From Lachnospiraceae bacterium (GTDB taxonomy: Bacteria > Bacillota > Clostridia > Lachnospirales > Lachnospiraceae): DNA of 64,000 nucleotides. The DNA is taken from assembly GCA_022510615.1 (NCBI GenBank), contig JAFLTC010000004.1, positions 62,001 to 126,000 of the forward strand, in the 5' to 3' direction. A program made the position numbers and the translations under genes. Below, piece after piece: positions 29,072 through 38,445 of this stretch. Position 1 is the stretch's first letter; each line of letters begins with the position of its first letter. A model generated the notes under the pieces. That model worked only from the letters and a program-made list of their open reading frames with translations. It did not search any database and was not told the origin of the DNA.

Positions 29072-32000
29072 ATGAATTTTACACATTTGCATGTTCATAC
29101 AGAATACAGTTTGTTAGACGGTTCCAGTAAAATCGGGGAATTGATAAACCGGGCAAAGGAACTGGGAATGGACAGTCTTGCCATTACCGACCACGGTGTT
29201 ATGTACGGTGTCATCGATTTTTATCGTGCGGCAAAGGCGGCAGGGGTGAATCCGGTTATCGGCTGTGAGGTTTATGTGGCTCCCGGCTCTCGTTTTGACA
29301 GGGAAAGTGGCGGCGATAATGAGGAGCGGTATCATCATCTTGTCCTTCTGGCAGAAAATAATACCGGTTATGCAAATCTGATGAAAATTGTATCCCGGGG
29401 ATTTACGGAAGGGTTTTACTATAGACCGAGGGTGGACTATGAAATACTGGAAACCTACCACGAGGGAATTATTGCCCTCAGTGCCTGTCTCGCCGGTGCG
29501 GTCCCGTCCTTTCTTCGCAGAGGATTGTATGAGGAAGCGAAAGAGGAAGCTCTTCGGCTGCGGAAAATATTCGGAGAAGACAATTTCTTTTTAGAATTGC
29601 AGGACCATGGAATTTCGGAGCAGCAGACGGTAAATCAGGGACTCCTACGCATGAATCAGGAGCTTCAGATTCCCCTTGTGGCAACCAACGATGTACATTA
29701 TATATATGATTCTGATGCCGAAGCTCACGATATTTTACTCTGTATCCAGACAGGGAAGAAAGTTTCCGATGAGAACCGTATGCGCTATGAGGGCGGACAG
29801 TATTATCTGAAATCTGCTGAGGAGATGGCAGAGTTATTTCCCTATGCGAAGGAGGCACTGGAAAATACCCATAAGATATCTTCCCGCTGCCATGTGGAAA
29901 TAGAATTTGGAAAATACAAGCTGCCGCATTTTGAGGTGCCAAAGGGTTACACTCCGGAATCCTATTTGCGGGAGCTCTGTGAGGAAGGTCTTGTGAGTCG
30001 TTACGGCGATGGGGTAGAGGAATTAAAGGAACGGTTGGACTATGAACTGGACACCATTGTTACCATGGGTTTTGTGGATTATTTCCTTATTGTATGGGAT
30101 TTTATTAAGTATGCCAAGGATCATGATATTCCGGTGGGACCGGGGCGTGGCTCCGCCGCCGGCAGCCTGGTGGCATATTCTCTCAATATAACGGATCTCA
30201 TTGACCCGATTCACTACAATCTGCTGTTTGAGCGTTTTCTCAATCCGGAGCGTGTCACCATGCCGGATATTGATGTGGATTTTTGCTATGAGCGCCGGCA
30301 GGAGGTTATCGATTATGTGACGGAAAAATACGGTGAAAAGCATGTGGTGCAGATTGTGACTTTCGGAACCATGTCAGCCCGGATGGTAATCCGGGATGTG
30401 GGCAGGGTACTGGATATGCCATACGCCTATGTGGATTCTGTAGCGAAGGCGATTCCGATGGAACTGGGCATTACGATTTCCAAGGCCCTGACCATGAATC
30501 AGGAGTTAAAGCAGCTCTATGAGCAGGACGAGCAGACGAAGAAACTCATTGATATGTCCCTTCGACTGGAGGGACTGCCAAGACATACGTCCATTCATGC
30601 GGCAGGTATCGTCATCAGTCCCAAAGAGGTGGACGAATTTGTTCCGCTGTCCCGCGCGGCGGACGGTAATATAACGACCCAGTATACGATGGTTACGTTA
30701 GAGGAACTGGGACTTTTGAAAATGGACTTTCTGGGACTTCGTACCCTGACAGTCATTAAAGATGCTGTGAACGGAGCCTTTGATATTCATAACATTCCCT
30801 ATGATGACCCGGAGGTCTATGAAATGATTTCTGCCGGAAAGACAGAGGGTGTGTTCCAGTTGGAGAGTGCTGGGATGAAAAGCTTTATGAAGGAGTTAAA
30901 GCCCCAGAGCATGGAGGATATTATTGCAGGAATTTCTCTCTATCGTCCGGGACCGATGGACTTCATCCCGAAATATATTCAGGGAAAAAATGATCAGAAA
31001 AACATCGTATATGATTGTCCGGAATTAGAGCCGATACTAACGCCGACTTATGGCTGTATCGTTTATCAGGAACAGGTTATGCAGATTGTGCGCGATCTGG
31101 CAGGTTACAGCTATGGCCGGAGTGATTTGGTGCGTCGTGCCATGTCGAAAAAGAAGGCCTCTGTCATGGAAAAGGAGAAGAATAATTTTATCTTTGGTAA
31201 TGAAGAGGAAGGTGTAGAGGGCTGCATTAAACGGGGAATTTCAGAAGAGGTGGCAAAAAAGATTTATGACGAAATGACGGACTTTGCCAAATATGCCTTT
31301 AACAAATCCCATGCGGCGGCCTATGCGGTCGTCTCCTATCAGACTGCCTATTTAAAATGTCATTATCCGGTGGAATTTATGGCGGCACTGATGACCTCTT
31401 TTATGGAACATATCGGTAAGGTTACTGAATATATTATGAACTGCCGCCAGTTAGGGATTGAAATTCTGCCTCCGGATATCAACGAGGGAGAGTACCGGTT
31501 TACCCCGGCGGGGAACAATATCCGCTATGGTCTGGCGGCCATTAAAGGTGTGGGAAAGCCAGTTATTGATGAGATTGTGGCGGAGAGAAACGCAGGGGGA
31601 AAATATAAATCCCTGAAGGATTTCTGTTTAAGACTGTCCGGGAAGTCTATCAATAAAAGGACGATGGAAAGCTTTATCAAGGCGGGGGCGTTGGACAGCC
31701 TGCCGGGTACGAGAAAACAAAAAATGAGCGTCTATGTCAGTGTCATTGACGGGGTGAATCAGGAGCGGAAAAATACCATGAGCGGTCAGATGTCCTTATT
31801 TGACTTTGCTGCCCCGGAGGAACAGGAGGAAATGGATGTACCGATGCCGGAGGTAGGGGAGTTTGACAAGGAAATGATACTTGCCTTTGAGAAGGAAGTG
31901 TTGGGTGTCTATATCAGTGGTCACCCACTGGAAGAATATGTGGAGCTTCTGAAGAAAAATATTACAAGGACCACAGCGGATTTCATAACGGCGGACGGTG

Positions 32001-32536
32001 AAGAAATGCCGAAGGTAAAAGATCAGGAGCATGCAGTTATCGGTGGAATGATAATAGGAAAAACAGTAAAGACTACCCGGACCAACAATTTGATGGCATT
32101 TATTACGCTGGAGGATTTATACGGAACGGTGGAGGTAATTGTTTTTCCAAAGGATTATGAGAAAAACCGCAGTGTGCTGGAAGAGGACAGAAAGGTCTTC
32201 ATTCAGGGGCGTGCCACTGTAGAGGAGGACAAGCCGGCAAAATTAATCTGTTCCCGGATTATTCCCTTTGATGAAATGGAGAGGGAGCTATGGATACAGT
32301 GCCGGACAAAGGAGGAATATGTGGAAAAGGAGCCGTGGCTGTTTGAAACCCTTGCCACCTATGATGGAAGGGATGAAGTCAATATATTTCTCTCTACAGT
32401 CCGGGCGAAAAAGCGCCTGCCTAATAGCCATTCTACCAGAGTTTGTCCTGAACTATTAGAACGGTTATATGAGAAATTTGGTAATGAAAACGTGAAAGTA
32501 GTCGAAAAGAGTATTGAAAAAACCTTTCATTCATAG
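29072..32536 (+). CDS. dnaE: DNA polymerase III subunit alpha (DnaE)
   Basis: FTHLHVHTEYSLLDG PHP domain; PDIDVDFCYERR; 1154 aa. Confidence 0.97.
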   Translation: MNFTHLHVHTEYSLLDGSSKIGELINRAKELGMDSLAITDHGVMYGVIDFYRAAKAAGVNPVIGCEVYVAPGSRFDRESGGDNEERYHHLVLLAENNTGYANLMKIVSRGFTEGFYYRPRVDYEILETYHEGIIALSACLAGAVPSFLRRGLYEEAKEEALRLRKIFGEDNFFLELQDHGISEQQTVNQGLLRMNQELQIPLVATNDVHYIYDSDAEAHDILLCIQTGKKVSDENRMRYEGGQYYLKSAEEMAELFPYAKEALENTHKISSRCHVEIEFGKYKLPHFEVPKGYTPESYLRELCEEGLVSRYGDGVEELKERLDYELDTIVTMGFVDYFLIVWDFIKYAKDHDIPVGPGRGSAAGSLVAYSLNITDLIDPIHYNLLFERFLNPERVTMPDIDVDFCYERRQEVIDYVTEKYGEKHVVQIVTFGTMSARMVIRDVGRVLDMPYAYVDSVAKAIPMELGITISKALTMNQELKQLYEQDEQTKKLIDMSLRLEGLPRHTSIHAAGIVISPKEVDEFVPLSRAADGNITTQYTMVTLEELGLLKMDFLGLRTLTVIKDAVNGAFDIHNIPYDDPEVYEMISAGKTEGVFQLESAGMKSFMKELKPQSMEDIIAGISLYRPGPMDFIPKYIQGKNDQKNIVYDCPELEPILTPTYGCIVYQEQVMQIVRDLAGYSYGRSDLVRRAMSKKKASVMEKEKNNFIFGNEEEGVEGCIKRGISEEVAKKIYDEMTDFAKYAFNKSHAAAYAVVSYQTAYLKCHYPVEFMAALMTSFMEHIGKVTEYIMNCRQLGIEILPPDINEGEYRFTPAGNNIRYGLAAIKGVGKPVIDEIVAERNAGGKYKSLKDFCLRLSGKSINKRTMESFIKAGALDSLPGTRKQKMSVYVSVIDGVNQERKNTMSGQMSLFDFAAPEEQEEMDVPMPEVGEFDKEMILAFEKEVLGVYISGHPLEEYVELLKKNITRTTADFITADGEEMPKVKDQEHAVIGGMIIGKTVKTTRTNNLMAFITLEDLYGTVEVIVFPKDYEKNRSVLEEDRKVFIQGRATVEEDKPAKLICSRIIPFDEMERELWIQCRTKEEYVEKEPWLFETLATYDGRDEVNIFLSTVRAKKRLPNSHSTRVCPELLERLYEKFGNENVKVVEKSIEKTFHS

Positions 32537-32612
32537 TACAATTATTATTGTGCGTAATAAGGAAATTAGTGGATTGGATATAGTACTGAATTGAGATATT
32601 GGAGGAATTGAT

Positions 32613-33587
32613 ATGGCAGAGAGTGTAAAGACAATCGGTGTATTGACAAGCGGCGGAGATGCGCCGGGAATGAATGCGGCAATTCGTGCCGTAGTCCGTG
32701 CCGCCCTAGCCAGCGGTTTGAAGGTAAAGGGAATCCGCAGAGGCTATGCCGGACTGTTGGAAGAAGATATTATGGATATGGACACAATGAGTGTTACCGA
32801 TATTGTTCAGCGGGGCGGTACGATTTTATTTACTTCCCGTTGTGCTGAAATGCGTACGCCGGAAGGACAGAAAAAGGCAGCGGATATTTGTAGAAAGCAT
32901 GGTATTGACGGAATTGTCGTTATCGGTGGTGACGGTTCTTTCCGCGGTGCCCAGAAGCTGTCTGCCAATGGAATTAATACCATTGGTGTTCCTGGGACCA
33001 TTGATTTGGATATTGCCTGCACCGAATACACGATAGGTTTTGACACTGCCTGCAATACGGCAATGGAGGCGATTGACAAGGTTCGTGACACCTCTGCTTC
33101 CCATGAGCGATGCAGTATTATCGAGGTAATGGGACGTACAGCAGGGCATATTGCCTTGTGGTGTGGTATTTCCAACGGTTCCGAATATGTTATGATTCCG
33201 GAGCGTTATGATAATGATGAGCAGAAGATTATAGAGAAGATTCTTTCCAAGAGAAGAATCGGAAAGAAGCATCATATCGTAGTAAACGCAGAAGGCATCG
33301 GTGATTCCCACGGACTGGCAGAGAGAATTGAAAAGGCTACGGGAATTGAAACCCGTGCTACAGTAATCGGTCATATCCAGCGAGGCGGAAATCCGACCTG
33401 CCGCGACCGTGTATATGCTTCTGCCATGGGTGCTTTGGCCGTAGATCTTTTAATAGAAGGAAAAACAAACCGGGTAGTCGCATACCGGGACGGCAGCTTC
33501 TGTGATTTCGATATTGATGAGGCGCTGGCGATGACAAAGGATATTGATGAACATATGTATAGTATGACAAGAAGGTTGTCACGATAA
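32613..33587 (+). CDS. pfkA: ATP-dependent 6-phosphofructokinase
   Basis: GVLTSGGDAPGMNAAIR; GGDGSFRGA; GTIDLDI; IGHIQRGG. Confidence 0.97.
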   Translation: MAESVKTIGVLTSGGDAPGMNAAIRAVVRAALASGLKVKGIRRGYAGLLEEDIMDMDTMSVTDIVQRGGTILFTSRCAEMRTPEGQKKAADICRKHGIDGIVVIGGDGSFRGAQKLSANGINTIGVPGTIDLDIACTEYTIGFDTACNTAMEAIDKVRDTSASHERCSIIEVMGRTAGHIALWCGISNGSEYVMIPERYDNDEQKIIEKILSKRRIGKKHHIVVNAEGIGDSHGLAERIEKATGIETRATVIGHIQRGGNPTCRDRVYASAMGALAVDLLIEGKTNRVVAYRDGSFCDFDIDEALAMTKDIDEHMYSMTRRLSR

Positions 33588-33598
33588 TAAGCATACTA

Positions 33599-33638
33599 AA
33601 AAAGGATATTCCGGAGTGAACCGGAATATCCTTTTAAG
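33599..33638 (+). terminator. Rho-independent terminator
   Basis: AAGGATATTCCGGagtgaaCCGGAATATCCTTTT. Confidence 0.85.
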
Positions 33639-33711
33639 TTACATATCAGTAACCGTCAAAGAAATCTTTGACATCATCTTCTTTTATTTTCCCATTCAAG
33701 GAACGAAGGCG

Positions 33712-33978
33712 TTACTCCTCGTCTGCAGTATCGTCCGGCACCAATTCATCCGGTACAGCTTCCTCATCATCCGAGGCATCACTGTCTGTGTTGTCTGGTG
33801 TAATTGTCACATAATCTCTTTCGCCCTCTTCTTCCTCGTAGAGGTCATTGTCAAAATCGTCATCATCGTAATCATCCAGATAATCTTTCATTAATACATT
33901 TTTCAGGAAATATAAAACTCCCCCGACTGCCGCCGCAATCGCAGATAAACAAAGGAGAAATTTAAAAAACTTTTTCAT
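33712..33978 (-). CDS. Small membrane-anchored protein with highly acidic tail
   Basis: 88 aa, N-terminal TM followed by DDYDDDDFDNDLYEEEEGE...DDEEAVPDELVPDDTADEE. Confidence 0.65.
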   Translation of the reverse strand: MKKFFKFLLCLSAIAAAVGGVLYFLKNVLMKDYLDDYDDDDFDNDLYEEEEGERDYVTITPDNTDSDASDDEEAVPDELVPDDTADEE

Positions 33979-34216
33979 GTTGCGTCCGTCCTTTCTTTCC
34001 GTATGACTATTATTATGTCTGATACGTTATTTTCTATTCCTATTCTACGGGATTATCCATGAAAAGTAAAGGTTTTTTGGTAAATGTGTTGAGAATATTT
34101 TTATTATCATATTTTTTTTTGTAATATTTATGATTGTAAAATATCAATAAAAGGTGTATAATTTTCCATAAATAATATATTATGATACAATGTTATAGTT
34201 AAATGGAGGGTTTGTT

Positions 34217-34717
34217 ATGGTAGTAAAAGCAACGAACAAAACAACTACGACAGCAAAAGAACCGGCAGAAAAAGTGACACAGACGACTTTAAAAGTAGAG
34301 GCAGAGAAGAAACCAGTTAAGGTGGAAGAGAAGGTAGCTCCTAAAGTAGAGCCTAAGACAGAGACGAAGACAGCAGAAGCAAAGAAACCAGCAGCGAAGA
34401 AGACTCCGGCAAAGAAAACAGCTACAAGAAAAACTGCAGCAAGCCGCAAAACTACAACGAAAAAAACTACTACAAAAAAGACAGCAGCAAAGAAAGAGAC
34501 TGTTTCCGCTAAAGCTGAGGTTTTCGTTCAGTACAAGGGAATAGAAAGCTCAGAAAAAGAAATCATGAAAAAAGTAACAGCTGCATGGGAAGCAGAAGGT
34601 AAAAAAGCATCTGCTATCAAGAGAGTAAAGCTTTATGTTAAACCGGAAGATTATAAAGCCTACTATGTTATTAATGAAGGTTTGAAAAACTGTTCTACAG
34701 GTGCTGTTGATTTGTAA
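34217..34717 (+). CDS. DUF6465-like protein with histone H1-like Lys/Ala/Thr-rich region
   Basis: PAAKKTPAKKTATRKTAASRKTTTKKTTTKKTAAKK then a conserved VFVQYKGIESSEKEIMKKV...KLYVKPEDYKAYYVIN domain. Confidence 0.75.
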   Translation: MVVKATNKTTTTAKEPAEKVTQTTLKVEAEKKPVKVEEKVAPKVEPKTETKTAEAKKPAAKKTPAKKTATRKTAASRKTTTKKTTTKKTAAKKETVSAKAEVFVQYKGIESSEKEIMKKVTAAWEAEGKKASAIKRVKLYVKPEDYKAYYVINEGLKNCSTGAVDL

Positions 34718-34748
34718 GATATATAGCAATTAAAAGTATTATAAAAAA

Positions 34749-34823
34749 AGAGATATCATCCAATCGACTCAAACCGGAAACGCTTCGCGTTTGAGGTTTT
34801 CGCTGATTGGATGATCTCTTTTT
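34749..34823 (+). terminator. Compound hairpin terminator
   Basis: AGAGATATCATCCAATC ... GATTGGATGATCTCTTTTTTTT with an internal CTCAAAC...GTTTGAG stem. Confidence 0.8.
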
Positions 34824-34881
34824 TTTGAGTCTTTTAGCAGCTATATTTTTGGTAGTGCATAACCAGAAAAAATAATAGCCG

Positions 34882-36090
34882 CTACTTTTCCTGATTTTCC
34901 TTTGCTTCCAAAAAACTGGCCCGCATTATGGCATTCTCACCAAATTTCTCCCGAATGGTATCAATGGCATTTTCCAGCTTTCCCTGTTTTATATATTTAT
35001 CTTGCTCAAAAAGATTTAACTGCCGCATGGATTCTCTCGTAATCTTTGAGGTAGAAACACCGATAAGACGGATGGGAGAGCCATCCCAGTACTCATCAAA
35101 GAGTTCACAGGCATGGGCATACAATTCACTGGTTACGTTGGTAGGGGAATCCAGTGTGCACTGGTGGCTTCCTCTGGAAAACCGGAAGTCTTTTATAGAT
35201 ACGGACACGACCCCTGCCAGGACGTGATCCTTTCTGAGCCGACTGCCTACGGATTCACACAGGGAAAGAAGATATTTTTTTGCCTCGGCGGAATCCGTCA
35301 CATCATGAGAAATGGTAGTGGAATTACCATAGCCTTTATTATCCGTTGCCTCGGCGGCAACCGGAGAGGTGTCAATGCCGTTGGCATAATCATGGATAAG
35401 CGTACCATGCTTGCCAAGATGGGACCGAAGAATATCACGGTCAAAAAGAGCCAGCTCGCCGATGGTACGGATTCCCAGATTGTACAGACGGTTTTTTGTG
35501 GCGCGTCCCACGAAAAAAAGAGTATCGACGGGAAGTGGCCACATCTTTTTCTGAATCTCCTTTGGAAACAGACTGTGGACCCTATTTGGTTTTTCGAAAT
35601 CCGATGCCATTTTTGCCAGAATTTTATTGGAAGAAACGCCGATGTTTACCGTGAATCCCAGTGTGTCGTAAACATGCTGGCGCAGTTCTTCGGCGACAGC
35701 CACCGGGCGGGTCTGAATCTCTTTCCCAAAACCGGTCATATCGGCAAAGGCTTCATCGATGCTGTACTGCTCTATAATAGGAGAGTACTCGTGCAGAAGG
35801 GCAATCAGTTTTCGGGAATATTCTTTATAAATGTGCATACGGGGTGGGACAATCATAAGGTTCGGGCATTTCTTTCTGGCATCCCCGAGAGTCTCAGCAG
35901 TTTTTACTCCAAAGCCCCGGGCCGGCATGGATTTGGCGAGAATAATTCCATGGCGGCTTTCCTTATTGCCGCCAATGGCAGAGGGAATAGTACGCAGATC
36001 CAGTGTTTCACCTAATTCGTTAAGACGGTAAAGAGCTTCCCAACTGAGATAGGCATTATTGACATCAATATGAAAAATAACCCGCTCCAT
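34882..36090 (-). CDS. dinB: Y-family DNA polymerase (DNA polymerase IV-like)
   Basis: FHIDVNNAYLSWEA; YSIDEAFADMT; GVSSNKILAKMASDFEKPN. Confidence 0.92.
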   Translation of the reverse strand: MERVIFHIDVNNAYLSWEALYRLNELGETLDLRTIPSAIGGNKESRHGIILAKSMPARGFGVKTAETLGDARKKCPNLMIVPPRMHIYKEYSRKLIALLHEYSPIIEQYSIDEAFADMTGFGKEIQTRPVAVAEELRQHVYDTLGFTVNIGVSSNKILAKMASDFEKPNRVHSLFPKEIQKKMWPLPVDTLFFVGRATKNRLYNLGIRTIGELALFDRDILRSHLGKHGTLIHDYANGIDTSPVAAEATDNKGYGNSTTISHDVTDSAEAKKYLLSLCESVGSRLRKDHVLAGVVSVSIKDFRFSRGSHQCTLDSPTNVTSELYAHACELFDEYWDGSPIRLIGVSTSKITRESMRQLNLFEQDKYIKQGKLENAIDTIREKFGENAIMRASFLEAKENQEK

Positions 36091-36245
36091 ACAGCCCCCC
36101 TCCTTTCATAATGTAGTACTGTCATCAGTCCACGGACTATTTTCTATATTATAGCACAAGAACATATGTTTGTAAACGAGGGCTTGCATAAAATTCCATT
36201 TTCATGTAAAATGAGCAGGAAGAAAATAGAAGGAGGAAGTGCAGC

Positions 36246-37460
36246 ATGTACAAAATTAATGACAACTATTTAAAATTACCGGGCAGTTATTTGTTTTCCA
36301 ACATTGCCAAAAAGGTAACAGCATATAAGGAAGCGAATCCGGATAGAGATGTAATCAGTCTGGGGATTGGCGATGTGACTCTTCCGCTGGCTCCGGCTGT
36401 GATTGAAGCACTGCATGGTGCGGTAGATGAGATGGCGCAGGCAGAGACTTTCCATGGCTATGCACCGGACCTTGGCTATGAGTTTTTACGCCGGGCCATT
36501 ATTGATAACGATTATAAGGCACGGGGTGTGGATATTGCTCTGGATGAGGTTTTCATTAGTGATGGTGCGAAAAGTGATTCCGGTAATATTGTTGACATTT
36601 TTGCACAGGATAATACGATTGCTGTGACAGACCCGGTGTATCCGGTATATGTGGACAGTAATGCCATGTCCGGGAAAACAGGGGAATATCTCCATGACAA
36701 AGAATGCTGGTCCAATGTCATCTATATGCCATGTACGGCAGAAAATGATTTTGTGCCGGAGATACCGGAAAAGACACCGGATATTATCTATATCTGCTGT
36801 CCGAATAACCCGACGGGAACAACATTAAACAAAGAGCAGCTGCAAAAATGGGTGGATTACGCCAATGAAAAGAAGGCAGTGATTATTTACGATGCAGCCT
36901 ATGAAGCATACATTTCCGAGAAAGATGTTCCGCATAGTATTTTTGAGTGCGACGGGGCAAAGACCTGTGCGATTGAGATGCGAAGCTTTTCTAAAAATGC
37001 CGGCTTTACCGGAACACGTCTTGGCTTTACGGTAATCCCGAAGGAATTAAAAAGTGGCGATGTATCTCTGAACAGTCTCTGGGCAAGACGTCACGGTACA
37101 AAGTTTAACGGTGCACCGTATATTATCCAGAAGGCCGGAGAAGCCGTTTACAGTGACGCCGGGAAAAAACAGACAAAGGGGCAGATTGCTTACTATATGA
37201 AAAATGCGGAGATGATTCGTGAGGCGCTGACAGATATGGGCTATACCGTATTTGGCGGTGTCAATGCACCATACATCTGGCTGCAGACGCCGGAGGGGAT
37301 AAGATCATGGGATTTCTTTGATATGCTGTTAGAGAGAGCCAATGTAGTCGGTACACCGGGTTCCGGTTTCGGACCAAGCGGAGAAGGGTATTTTCGACTC
37401 ACCGCATTTGGTTCTGCCGAAAATACGAAAAAAGCACTGGAGCGGATTCAGAGCCTGTAA
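36246..37460 (+). CDS. dapL: LL-diaminopimelate aminotransferase
   Basis: [34 protein letters not shown]; 404 aa. Confidence 0.95.
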   Translation: MYKINDNYLKLPGSYLFSNIAKKVTAYKEANPDRDVISLGIGDVTLPLAPAVIEALHGAVDEMAQAETFHGYAPDLGYEFLRRAIIDNDYKARGVDIALDEVFISDGAKSDSGNIVDIFAQDNTIAVTDPVYPVYVDSNAMSGKTGEYLHDKECWSNVIYMPCTAENDFVPEIPEKTPDIIYICCPNNPTGTTLNKEQLQKWVDYANEKKAVIIYDAAYEAYISEKDVPHSIFECDGAKTCAIEMRSFSKNAGFTGTRLGFTVIPKELKSGDVSLNSLWARRHGTKFNGAPYIIQKAGEAVYSDAGKKQTKGQIAYYMKNAEMIREALTDMGYTVFGGVNAPYIWLQTPEGIRSWDFFDMLLERANVVGTPGSGFGPSGEGYFRLTAFGSAENTKKALERIQSL

Positions 37461-37482
37461 TTAAATTTCGTTATAGAAAGGT

Positions 37483-38400
37483 ATGGTGAGAAATGTGAAA
37501 AAGACATTTATGAGTATCTTGGCAGGGGTTACTGCCTTGTCGGTATGTCTGGCACCGGGGGCAGTGTCTAAAGCGGATTCGGTAGACGTGAGACCATATA
37601 TTGCCTTTGGGGCAGATCTGACAAATAGTCAGAAAAACACAGTGATGGAACAGCTTGGAGTGACAAAGGATACTCTGGCGGACTATGAAACCATTGCGGT
37701 AACCAATGAGGATGAGCATAAATATCTGGATTCCTATCTAGACAATAATGTAATCGGTACCAAGGCGTTGTCTTCCGTAAAGATTGAAGAGGCGGATGCC
37801 GGAAGCGGAATTCGGGTGGAGACTCACAATATTACCTTTTGCACAGTAGAGATGTATACCAATGCTCTTGCCACGGCAGGTATCAGCGATGCTGTCGTGA
37901 CAGTGGCAGCTCCGTTTAACATTTCCGGTACGGCAGCGTTGGTGGGAGCTATGAAGGCCTATGGCACAATGACCGGTGAAGAGATTGACAGTGACAGTGC
38001 CGACGCGGCAACAAATGAGTTAGTGCTGACCGGGGAACTGGGAGATTCTATTGGAAAGGATGAGGCGTCTCAGCTTATTGCATTGGTAAAAGATAAAGTA
38101 ATCCGTGGTGATTTGTCAGATGCGGAAGAAATTGAACAGGCGATACAGGACGCCATGCAGGAACTGAACATTTCCCTGTCTGATAGTCAAAAGCAGGAAA
38201 TATTATCCCTGATGCAGAAAATCGGCGATCTGGATTTGGATCTGGGAGCAATCCAGGACCAGGCAAAGGGAATTTATGAGAAGCTGAAAAATCTGGATAT
38301 TGATTTGAGTCAGGCAGAGGGTATTTTAGAAAAAATCGGTAATTTCTTTGCCGAATTATTTCAAAAAATAGCTGAATTTTTTGCCGGTCTGTTTAAGTAA
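37483..38400 (+). CDS. DUF1002 domain-containing secreted protein
   Basis: Signal peptide; FGADLTNSQKNTVMEQLGV...ITFCTVEMYTNALATAGISDAVVTVAAPFNISGTAALVGAMKAY. Confidence 0.85.
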   Translation: MVRNVKKTFMSILAGVTALSVCLAPGAVSKADSVDVRPYIAFGADLTNSQKNTVMEQLGVTKDTLADYETIAVTNEDEHKYLDSYLDNNVIGTKALSSVKIEEADAGSGIRVETHNITFCTVEMYTNALATAGISDAVVTVAAPFNISGTAALVGAMKAYGTMTGEEIDSDSADAATNELVLTGELGDSIGKDEASQLIALVKDKVIRGDLSDAEEIEQAIQDAMQELNISLSDSQKQEILSLMQKIGDLDLDLGAIQDQAKGIYEKLKNLDIDLSQAEGILEKIGNFFAELFQKIAEFFAGLFK

Positions 38401-38412
38401 CAGACCGGTTTT
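38384..38412 (+). terminator. Terminator overlapping the stop codon
   Basis: CCGGTCTGtttaagtaaCAGACCGGTTTTTA. Confidence 0.75.
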
Positions 38413-38445
38413 TATGCATTGGTATTAGATGAAGGGAGCTAATAA

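Noticed and set aside
35113-36015. 300-aa + strand ORF
   Set aside because: Entirely antisense to dinB, which has clear Y-family polymerase motifs; the composition is that of a shadow ORF.
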